NCBI GenBank assembly: GCA_963580285.1
Contig: OY757023.1
Location: forward strand, 129,922,027-129,986,026
Length of the DNA: 64,000 bases
Reading direction: 5' to 3'
Origin: Lucinisca nassula
Taxonomy: Eukaryota > Mollusca > Bivalvia > Lucinida > Lucinidae
Position numbers and translations under genes: made by a program
Part shown: piece after piece, positions 37,201 to 49,200 of the stretch
How positions within the stretch are numbered: the stretch's first letter is position 1
How the letters are laid out: each line of letters begins with the position of its first letter
The notes under the pieces: generated by a model
Told to the model about the DNA's origin: nothing
What the model saw: the letters and a program-made list of their open reading frames with translations, nothing else
Databases searched by the model: none

Positions 37201-40200
37201 GATTTAAGATTTCTTCAGCAGGCTTCACTACTGATGTCTACATGACTTTCACCGAGCAGTAGAGCTAAATCAGATGGAAACTGAATTTACACTTTATCGA
37301 CCAATAAAATCGACCAATAAAATCGTCCTCGGCAAAGCCTCGCATTTTATCCCTTTTCCTCAACTTGTTTAAAAAATTCAGTAATACATGAACACCCATG
37401 TAAGATCCTTTAGGCCGTGGGCCAGATATGGTTTACCTCCCCCCAGGGGGATTTTTGTAGACCATATTTTTCTGAAAGCCTGGTGTCTTGCAAGGATTTT
37501 GCAACATGTTAGCCCTCTGGCAATGGCAGCGTTACCGTGTAACATCCTGTTATATATGTTACCCCTCAAAACTTTTGATAAATTAAGAAAATTGTAAGAC
37601 TTCCGAAAAGTGCAAAAGATAAAGAAGAATTTCCAATTTGGTTATTTGATCGAAGTAAGCTATCACTGCGCCACAGATAGGGACCTTTGAAACCAAAACT
37701 GGTCGCCCCTGGTGTAACGTATGTCACCTTTTTTTCATTAAACCCTATATATTTCATAAAATAGTCTAATATAGTTTTACCTAATTTTTTTCGTAAAAAA
37801 ATTGTATTCCCTATTTTGTTATAGTATTCAAGGCCTTTTAATGACCTTTTCAAAACTGCAAACATTATGTTTCTATCTTATATACTTATTGAGTTATTGA
37901 ATGTTGAACACGGGAACCCCCTATTTCACAATTTTCATCATATGACCATTATGCCATCATTCATTGAACCATGTATTGAAATAAAGCACTTCATATACAG
38001 CGCACACATGTTTATTGTAAAAACTTTAATAGACATTATCAGTTTTAAAAGTTTTGAATGAATTGCTCAGCTTTTAATGTCTCATTATGTCACGTATGTA
38101 ACATAAGGTAGAAAGGTCTTTAATAATGAGTGATATTTAGGCTCAGAAAGGTTTTTCCACCATTTTGATTATCTTAAATCAAATATTGATAAAAAGTATT
38201 AGATTAGTGAAAGGAATTTTAAGTTTCACATTCAGTTGCCAAATATATGGCGGAGAAAGTAACGTAGTTCAACTAAATGTATTATTACATGAGTCAATCT
38301 CCTATGTAACACAGGATACAGTATAAAATCTTAACATAATTGTTAATATAATTGTTCAGCTGCTTGTATGTCCTATCACCAAGTAGGAAATAAATAAAGC
38401 TTACTGTGGACTTCCAACCATCATAAGTTTCAATGTGTTTGCATACATGTGTTAAAAAATCCTTTTAGTAACATGACATACTTTATTTGAATGATAGCAT
38501 ATTTGGTAACTTTCCTGAAAGCTTAAGTTTAAAACCAAACTCTAATACCATTCACTGCAGTATGAATGTTCTTATTTGTTTCACTGCTTAACTGTTAACA
38601 GCATAAAGTAGAAGTAAAACAAAGATCAGGAATTGATACAATTAACTTACTCCACCCATAAAAGACACCAAAGGGAAAGAAATACAAACATTAAGCGACC
38701 AGACCATAATGGAAACCTAAACAAAGGAAGGCCATAAGGACAGTTACTTTCCCACAAAATGGCCATATGGTCATCCGAAACTAAAAGACACAAGTGATAC
38801 ACACAGTAAGTAACAAACAACAACATAAAATAAATCGCCACAGAAGAGCCGCCTTGGAACGGTCAGTGGAAGATTTCCACTGGGGGGCTTAAATCGATTT
38901 TACGTGGCCACAATCCTCGCCCTTACTTCCGTCGCGATTTAGACAAATAATTTGTTCAGTCCGCATGAAGGCCTCCTAACTCATCAGTGCAACATCTCCG
39001 TGAACACAAAAATCAAAGAACCACAGAGGTGAGACAACGGTGAGGACTCGACAGCAAGAAACCACTGAAATGCTGGAGCAAAAGAAAACCAACAGTTAGA
39101 CTCCGATGAGCCCGACCAGAGACAGAGCATCAGGCACCAACCAACATTACCTTGAATTAGATCTCTCTAATTCTCAATAAGCCTTTACGTTGGAGCCGTC
39201 ATAGAATCTGAGGCCTGACCCACCGGCGTGCAATTAAAGAGGGAAGCAAAGTTGCCAACCGTGATTGGGTTAACTACCATGCATGCAGTCTGTCGTATAA
39301 TATCCATGTTGTACCCAATCTTTTTATATCGAAGAATGATTTTACGAAATTGGGTACTGAAGTCATTGCGGTTATATATTTTTCTGAATTTAAATACTAA
39401 GTCACCATAAAATTCGGGTTCCGATAGACCTTGTTGCAGAAGAGATTTAAGTCCAATATTGAATTTTGAAATTAAATCAGAATGGCGTCTATAAAATTTT
39501 GAAAAGGCTTTGCTTAGTTTATGGTACCGATAACCCTGATTAAGGAGTTTAGCCGTTAATAATTTATTACGAGTGTTGAAGTCAGTTACATGACTACACA
39601 CTCTAGCAAATCGAATTAATTGCGAAATATAAACGCCATAGGATGGCGCACGAGGAACATCACCATCCAAAAAAGGAAAATTTACAATCTCAAAATCAAA
39701 GTCATCGCGTTTATCATAAATTTTGCACGAAACAAATCCATCTACAATAGATAGATGTAAATCCAAAAACGGGGCCTCGGTATCAGAAGAATTTGCTTTA
39801 TTTAACTGAAGTTCTAGGGGGTAAATCTGACTGATCAAACCATCAAAATAGGTATTATCAATATTTAATAAATCATCTAAATATCTAGAAGTAGAGCTAA
39901 AAGCTTCAATAATTTCAGATTGGTTATCAATGGAAAGCGACAAAATGAAGTCTCTTTCATAACAATACAAGAACAGATCAGCCACAAGAGGTGCGCAATT
40001 AGTACCCATCGGAATACCCACAATTTGTCTAAATAACTTAGTACCGAATCTAATATAAATATTGTCAAGTAGAAAGGTGAGGGCATCACACACTTTCTGA
40101 CATGACCAAAGTGTATAATTCTTATGCTCTTTAGAAGTGAAAAATGCATTTCTGACATTACATGCAAGATAGAGAGAATCTTCTCTGTGAAAAGCCCATT

Positions 40201-43200
40201 CAATTAAATCATTAAGCTTTTCTTTTATAAAATTATGAGGAAGTGTAGTGTAAAGAGTGGAAAAATCGTAGGTAGACAGACTAGAAGCACGAAACTGTCT
40301 AGATTTCAATTTATTTAAAACATCATTCGAATTTTTTATAGACCAAAACAGATTTCTTCCTGATCTTTCAAAGACTTTATCACAATATTTAATTACATGC
40401 GTTTTAATAGCAGTAAGACAGGAAGTTAATAATTTAGAAAGTTCAGTGGTAGTGCAAGAGCTAGAATTTGCAATAAACCGTGCTTTGTAAGGTTTTTTAT
40501 GAAGTTTTGGTAACCAGTATAGCGTAGGAAGCTTGTCTTGGCCTTCGTTAACACACACAGCAAACTTGGTGGCTGAAAGACAAACATGTTTATCTACTAT
40601 AGCTCTCTCTTCAGCTAAAGGCTGAAGTTCATAGGCCTTAGTACCACCAAGCTCCTGCTTAAGCGTGTTAACATAGTGGAGCCGTCACACAACGACGACG
40701 TTGTTAGCGGCCTTGTCTGCAGGGGCCAAAACAAACTTCTTATGAAATTCTTGAATACCTAGTTTAAGATGACGTAAAGACGTCTTGGGCTTAGGAGGTA
40801 ATAAGTTAGTATTTTGAGAATAGAAAGAAATGCGTTTATTCACTAGTTTTAAAATGCTAAGTTTCCAGTCCTTAAGGGCTTTATGCTCAACATACTCTCG
40901 CTTACACCATCGATTACCGAATTCATTCAATGAAGCAGCGATTTCATCTCTACATTTACTGAAATCAATTTTAGAAGGAAACCGATATTTCGGTCCTTTA
41001 GAAATTATATTCCTTATCCTTGAATCAGGAATAATTTTCAAATTGCCAGTAATTACATGACCAGCAGCAGAATAGCAATACTTTGAGTTTTTACAATCAC
41101 ATGAATCAGGAGTATTAGTATCAATATCAAGATCTGAAACAAGTTTATTGAAATTAAAAATGATAGATCTAACAGGTTTGTTATATTTATAGCAAATTAT
41201 AGGTGTTTCAGTATTTTGAAAATAAGCAGGAATGGAAGAAAGTACGGATCTCTCACGGAAGATACTAGGCAAATCTATAAAATCCATACCCTTATTGATG
41301 AAGGATATTTTGAAGAAATGGCGTTTATGATTAATTTCAGAATCAATGTAAGGACGGAGAGTATGCTGAGTATAGCCTCTAGTTAATAGAGCCACATCAT
41401 ATAACTGATGAGAACTATCGTAGAATTTATTCGCCTCGGTGTCCAGAAGACGTAAGACAGAAACGGGTAATGAACTTAAAAATGAAAGCATAGAGTGGCG
41501 TCCATGATTTAATAATATAATAGACAGTCACTTCAGTCTAGTATTGTTTCGTTTAAACGCACGTGATTTACGTTTAAAGTTACCATTTTTCCTGGACTGA
41601 AACATCACGTACATAACATAACATCATACAAATCTTAAAATTATTGTCAAGTCACTTTTTGCTCCAAATGAGGTATCACACTATATTCTCATGTGACTGG
41701 AATAAGTATGGAATAAGTTTAATCATCGCCTCATAATAGTCTGACAGAAAATGGTTGATATCTCTGTCTACCTGAAACTAGCATTCAAAAGTATTTGAAG
41801 CTAAGTCATTATTCTTTACACATCTGGATGAGGTCACCTTGTCAACATTGAACATTTTTTAATATTCAAGATGGTGTCCAATATGTCCATCAAATAGAAT
41901 ACTTAAAAATAAACTAAACTTACAGCCCTGAACGCGATGCCTTTTCTTATTTGAAGGAATCTGTAAAATTCCTGCTGGTACAGAAATGGACTGCCCCATC
42001 TTTGAGATATTTTCTCCGCATTTTCTCCGTAAAATAATTTAAAAACTAAACACACATAATCACAACCAAACTTTGAAAACCATTAAGTGTATCAGTCCAA
42101 AACAGGGTTAAATACTTCTTATGTTTTATTTGATATTTTCAATTACTTTCAGAACAATTTTATACCTTAAGCTTATGTTTTCTCTACATTGCAGATAAAT
42201 GGTACCGTATATAACATACATGTTTTACAGAATACCTGTTTAAAAATAACAAAGTCACATAATTCCTTACAGACAGTAATCTTAAAGGGTAATAAGACTA
42301 CATTTATTTACTTTAATAGACTAGAATCAGCAGATATTTAAGGACAAGTCTGGAGATCTGGTGTGAGATCTGGCATGCTTACAGCAAGCCAGCTACCTGG
42401 AAGGGGGCCAACTCGTGTGAATTTTACCCCTTTACTTGCATGTTAATCAAAAATCAGATGTTGATTATGATGATGATATCTTGTAGCAGAATCTATATAT
42501 TTAGTAGCATCTTTATGCATTATCTAACATTTATGTGACTTAGAAATTGATATATACGAATACTTTTGTAGTATGTAAATTGTACCATGTAGCACATTCA
42601 TTGACTTTGCATGGTACTTTATAGTTTCAACTTTGCGACATACATATGTGCATGTATTATATGCTTTAGTCATGCTGATAATGGATTGTTTCAGACATAA
42701 GAATATTCACAATCTTTGAAACAACATAATGCTAAATTTTATACCAGATTTGGATTCTGGTATATTCTGTCATGATATGACTGACACTTCTTTTTAAGCA
42801 ATGTTACATATGTTACCATTTTCACAGACAAGAAGTGAATGTATTTTATGCCAATGAATGTTTAATTTCAAGTGCTCTTTCTGTATAATAATAGATATGC
42901 CAAGTTTCTAGCAATACCAATATGCTCCAAAGTATTGGTTATTATTAAGCACATGTGTACATGTGTGCTGTTTTGGTACAAACACATACGGCTATATTAT
43001 CTTAGCAAAGACTATCATTGCCAGATGTTTGTTTATCAACATGGATCAAAACCTGCTAGTTTAATAGGAAAATTGGTCTGACAAGACCTGTAAGACTGCT
43101 GCTTATATGTATCAGTAACAAAAGCAACACACTCTGCCCTTGGTAACAAGTTAAATAAAGATTTCGAAGGTTTCTGTAAGGTAGCAGGAATAGCCGTTAA

Positions 43201-46200
43201 CCTCAGTAGTATGGCATTACCCAATGATATGTGCAGCATTGGATGGCCAATCGCTATGTTCAGTAATAGATTTGTCAATTGAGAAATGCAGAAGTGTGGA
43301 CTTGGCAGGTTTGGTGGGCATGCCGTCAGCAGTTGCAAGCGACCATGGAACAGGTCACAAGGCGAACGGCAATGTCAACTTAAGGTCAACATTATGTCCA
43401 ATAGAAAAATGGACAAGCTGTCTTAAGATATTTCTTACAGCTATGATCTGGCTTATTTTGTTTTGTGTGCTGGTGAATTTCCTCTTGGTCCTGCAAGTTG
43501 AAAAAGTTTTTAGCTTGTTACGCTTGATGGTTTGTAAAAGCCAATAGACCTTTGAACTAAACGCGAGTTGATGGAGTCTTCCCTAAAACAATGTTACATA
43601 CGTTACCATGCTCACGGCTTTTATAACAGTCTTCCATAGACTTCCTGCCAATACATATGAGCCTTAAACAGATCCTTAGTTATGTCAGGCTTAGTAAAAC
43701 ACCCAAATGCAAACAGTACAGTTCATTGTCTTCAACACTGGAACTAAAAGGGTTGATGTAGCCAAACATCGCCTCGTTCTCATTTCACATCATGCTCTTT
43801 ACTTTTAATCTGAGCAGGTCGCAAGTTTTCTTGTTGTTTTTACTGTCTATTACGTCAGGGCTCATTTCAGTGCATTGAAGAGTTGTTTCAACATACTGAG
43901 CTCTCACGTGTCGAGAAATACACCATCTTTAGTACGCGACGTAATTCCTGCTGACGCCCTAAAAGCCTACTTGATACTTGGCATGGCGTTTATTGTTTGT
44001 TCAACACAAGGACCATTCTGACAGTAGTTATTATAAATGTTCCTGTGCGCATGCTTAGTCCCTAAGAAGGATCTTTAGCTGAAGGCTATCTATTTTTATG
44101 TGAGCAAACAGCCAAGGTTCTGGCAAGACTTCGCAGATGTGCAGGTTAGCCTGGAATTTTGTTGTTTGCGTATTTGATAACGGGTTGTTTTCCGACGAAA
44201 TATTGGCTAAATATATGCAGCTAAATATTGGCGCATAGGCGCTTGCACTTGTTAACAAGTCTATGCAGTAATAATGTTATTGCTCAGGATTGTAAAATAT
44301 ACACATTTAAAAACGTAGATGCCTTATTTCTGCTCCATACATTGACTTTGTATGCTTTGTATGCTTCAACAATCTACAAAGGTGATTGCAAATCAGTACT
44401 CTTTGGAACTGCTACAACAAAAAAGACTGTAATGGGTACCAGCAATCTATTTGAAAGACCACATCTTAGCAATTGTGTAAGTGACCATGATAAGGAATTT
44501 AAATTCATTTAAGTAGCAGCCTTACAAGTAAGACTTAAGTCTTACATGTGTAGACAGTAATCGCAATACTGATAATTTAAATACTTGGTAACGTATATAA
44601 CGGTAATAAACAAAAGCATTTACAACCTGAGTATTTAAAATAGGTGTCTGTGATATAAGAAGTACATTTACCTGTGCAGGCATGCAAATAAGTACAAAAA
44701 GGGCCATGTTGTACACATAATCAGGAATATTTAATGCTATTTTGAGGGTAACGTACTTAACATGGATGTTACACATTAACGCTGCCACTCTCAGAGGGCT
44801 AACATGTTTCATTTTGTGGCTTATATAATGTACTATTAGAAAATCATAGTGTACAAAAATCCCCCTGGGGGGGGGAGGGGGGTCTATTGCCAGCTCAAGG
44901 CCTACTTTGTTTTTTTAAACTCGTTGGTTAATAAATTTAAACATGTATATAACATAATTCCATTTACAGGTTCATCAAGGTGTAGTTTATATTTTCTTGT
45001 CCTTGTGAATCATTGATTCCATTGTGGAACCTTGAAAATATTTGAGGGTCATGGATGAGGCCTATTTGGCCGAAACTAGCTAGTCTGACCTAGAAAACTG
45101 TAGACTTCAAATGTTAAGTTTCGGTGGTGTATCCTAAATGCTTCCAAAGGTTTACAGAAATATTTTCATGAGTTAGCTCATAAGATAGTGTTTGTCTTTG
45201 TTCAGGTAGTCGATTCGATAACAAGAGAGAAGCTGGGTCCAAACCAAAGTGGGGAGTTATGTATTAGGGGTGATCACGTGATGCTGGGATACATGAACCA
45301 GACCGAGGCTACGCAGCAAGCCTTTGATGAAGACGGGTGGCTGTGCACTGGTGAGTAGTTCAGTTGAAAGTAATAGGTGAGTATTTTTATGTCCCCAGGC
45401 ATCAAAGAAGCTAAATGGTAGGGCTGGCTAATTGGAGCTGAAAAGATAATCGATTATCAGTCCTGTCATTGTGACCGATAATCGATTAGTAATCACTGAA
45501 TATTTGGTCATAATTTTACCTGTCTGGCTTTCTGTCTTAGCATGACTCCTACCATATGGTGTACTTTACCATATCTATGTGAACATATGTATGCGAGAGC
45601 AAACAGTGTAGACCCAGATGAGATGCCGCGGAACGCAACTTCTCATCAGGGTCTACACTGTTGCCACTCACCAAGCTATATATAGCACAACTTCAGGCAG
45701 TAAATTGTACTCATCAAATAATCCATTACAAGCAAATCAGTAATGATAATCATTTTTATGCCCCCACGTGAATCTTTGATTCGGGAGGTATATAGTATTT
45801 GCCCTGTCTGTCTGTTTGTTTGTTTGTCTGTCTGTCCGTCATAACTTCAAAAGTATTTGTCCTAGCCCCATGAAACTATACACACTTATTCATCATTACA
45901 AGGGCTACATTCTGACCAAGGGCCATAACTCTGTTGTCATTTTTGGCTGAATTATCTCCCTTCAAAATTTTGCAAAAACTCAGAAATTGGCTCCCATAGG
46001 GGCATTGGTCACCTACAGTGACAGCTCTTGTGTTTTAAAATTTATCGATCTATAAATCCATTATCCGATTAACCGTGTCAGCCTTACTAAATGGGCATAC
46101 TGTTTCTGTAAGTATGTCCGTTCATTCGCAGTGTGTCTGTATTTTCTGTTTGTCTGTCTGCTGCAGCCTTTACAATAAACTCGAACGACTTGAGCTGAAG

Positions 46201-49200
46201 TTTTGACATTTACATGGCTCCAAGGGACCACCCTGGAGATGCCTGATTAGATTTACACTTCAAATAAATATTTTTGTTATTATTAAACTAGCATCTTTGG
46301 CCATCAATAAGGGAAACACTGTGGTTGCTGTCCACACAAATACCTGCATTCTTTACTTGTTTTATTGTTTTAAGATTGTGCTTTGTTAACAGAAATAAAA
46401 ACGCCTCAGCCTCAGTGCAAATCTTTGCTTTGATTTCATTTAGAATATATGCATTACATGAACAAAGTAGAAGTGGAGGCAATGATCAGGAATCGATACA
46501 ATTAACCCACAGCTCCCATCAGAGACACCAAAGGGAAATAAACACAAACATGAAATAACTAGAGCCTAATGGAACAATAATAGCGGAAAGCCGTGAAATG
46601 ACCCCACAAAACCCTTATTAGCTCATCTGTTTCTGAGCTTTTAGTGATCTCTCTATCCATCGTCCATCGTGCATTCTTGCATTTGTGCATCTATGCGTGC
46701 GTGTGTAAATTATTTCTTCAAACGACATCTCCTGAACCACTGATAGAGTTTGGCCAAATTCTGCAGAAATGATTCTTAGTTGGTCCATTTTCAAAGTTGT
46801 TCAGATGGTTATGTTCCTTTGCACATCTAGGTCACAGGAGCTAAAATAGATATTTTAACTCAAAACTTAATAAAAAAAAACTTTTTTTGAAACCGCAAGG
46901 CCAAGTTCTTTGATATGTCATATGAAGCTTCATCTAGTGGACCGCTACCAAGATTATTCAAATTATAGCATTGGGGCCAAAAATGGCTCCGCCACGGGGC
47001 CAACATGTTTTACATAGACTTAGAACAGTAATACCTTTAGCAACCTTCTTGTCTGAAATCAGAAAGCCCAGGTCTTTGATAGTTGGTAAGGAGCTTCATG
47101 TAGAGGACCTCCACCAAGATTGCTCAAATTATTACCTCGGTGCTAAAAACGGTCCCGCCCAGGGCCCACGTTTTACACAGTTATAGAGGGAAAAATTTAA
47201 CATTTTCTTGTCTGAAACCATCAGGCCCAGGTCTTTGATATTTAGTATGAAGCTTGTTCTGTTTGACCTCTACCAAGATTGTTCAAATTATAGCCTTGGG
47301 GCCCAAAATGGCCCCGCCACAGGGCTCACATGTTTTACTTGGACTTGTATTGGAATAGAAGCCTTCGTGGTGCAGTGGTTACGCTACTCGCCTTGTAAAG
47401 CAGGGATCGCAGGATCGATCCCGGGCTTCTCCAGACTTTCGGATGAGTCTTTAAACTGAGGTCCCGTCTCCGTATGACCTTAGCTGTTGGTGGGACGTAA
47501 AACTAAAACTCACTCACTCACTTGTATTGGAAAACAAAAAAGTTCTGAAAGCAGAAGGCCCAGGTCATTAATATTTGGTATGAAGCCTTTTCTAATGGAC
47601 TCCTACCAATATTGTTCAAATTATAGACTTTGGGCCAAAAATTCCTCTACCCTGAGGACATCATGTTTTACATAGACTTATATAAAGACACCCTTGAAAC
47701 ATCTTATCTGGAACCAGAAGGTCCAGGTCTTTTATATTTCGTTTGAAGCTTCATCTAGTCGATCTCTACCAAGATTGTTCAAATTAAAGCCTTCGGGCCA
47801 AAATGGCTCCGCCCCAGGGCCCACATATTTTACATAGACTTAAAGGGGAAAAACTTAAAACTAGTGTTTTCTGAAACCACAAGGCTCAGGTCTTTGATGG
47901 TTACTATGAAGCTTAATCTAGGTGACGTCTACCAACATTGTTCACATTATAGCCTTTGGGACAAAAATGGCCCCACCCTACGGTCCACATGTACTACAGA
48001 GACTTGGCCGGCCTTGGTAGTTCTGTCGGATGCGCATCTAACTGGTGATCAGGAGGACGCGGGTTCGATACCTCCCGGGGTCGGGCAAGATTATTTCCTG
48101 GAGATTGATATTAAAGTCTTTTCTACGATCATTGTCTCCCTTCTGCTCATTCAAAAAGCGCAGTTGTCAGTATAAGCCTGCCGAGGAAAAGTTCGGATAG
48201 GTAAACTGAAGGCTAAAATGACCTAAATAGTGTTCACTGGGCCGTTAAACTCCAATACAAACAAATCTACATATACTTGTGCAGGGGAAATCTTTAAATA
48301 ACTTCTTGTCTGAAGCCATAAGACCAAGGTGATTTTTGTGTATGAAGCTTCATCTACATGTACGCACGCCAACCAAGAATGCTTAAATAAAAGCCTTCGG
48401 GTCAAGAGAGGGCCCTACCCCGTGGATCCACATATTTTACATAGACTAATCTGGGAAAACCTTTACAAATGCTCTTGTCTGAAACAAGAATGCCCAGGTC
48501 TTTGATTTTCGTTAAGTCAAGTGGACCTCTACCAAGATTATTCAAAGACCTTATGCGCATGTCTCTTTGCATAGATATTAACCTATAGTAGGTACATGCG
48601 ATCGGCGAAGACTCTGATCAGACTGCGGGAATGCACAGGCTGATCTGAGTCTTCGCTGGTCGCTAAAGACTGCTTGTAGATTTTGTCATGCGCGGGCTCA
48701 TATTTGAAGTGATCCTGGAATGTTCCTTGCATCATGATTGCTTGTCTGTGAAATGACAACCCCTCTAAACCCAACGTTGTATAGAGAAAACTTTGATTGA
48801 CAGGGGGAAACATTATTATATACAAACATTTTTTACCCCCGGCATCTGTGCCGAGGGGTACGAGGACTTTTCAAATATGAATGCAAGTAAAACGTTTTAT
48901 CATGCACTAATGCGAAAATCACCTGGAAATAAGTATCACAGCGTAGAAAAACATTTTACCTATACATTGATACCAAAACTGTTAAAATCCGTCCACTTTA
49001 GCCATGTATATCGTTCGATAAACACTGTCTACTCTTGTATACTAATACAAAACATGGTTGGAAGAGGGTCAGAGTACGCCGTTGAAATACGGTCCTAAGA
49101 AATTCAGCTGTGGGCTAGGCTCAACAGAAGATGCAACACATGATCGTCGGCCGAAAAGAACAACATCTGCCAAGATGGTTGCTAGAGTGAACGAAATATT

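Larger units (their letters stand above)
37411..44920. mobile_element. Candidate 7.5-kb TIR transposon (imperfect ~170-bp inverted ends)
   Basis: The left end (37411-37580) has CCCCCCAGGGGGATTTTTGT, CAACATGTTAGCCCTCTGG and ATGTTACCCCTCAAAA. The right end (44750-44920) has the inverse of each. The interior repeats a TTACATAYGTTACC-like word on both strands (37717, 38089, 42805, 43592, 44588, 44747). An RT element is inserted at 38607-41491; apart from it only decayed frames remain. Superfamily unknown. Confidence 0.55.
46632..48570 (+). repeat. ~160-bp tandem array with inserted SINEs
   Basis: About nine units with GGCCCAGGTCTTTGATATTT, TGAAGCTTCATCTAGTGGAC, CTACCAAGATTGTTCAAATT, GGGGCCAAAAATGGC and ACATGTTTTACATAGACTT. 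SINE-D (47359-47521) and SINE-B (48006-48270) interrupt it. Small frames here are repeat translations. Confidence 0.85.

Noticed and set aside
43224..43547. 107-codon + strand frame as a membrane protein gene
   Set aside because: Hydrophobic end is short, no splice or start support, and it overlaps a - strand transposon-like frame.
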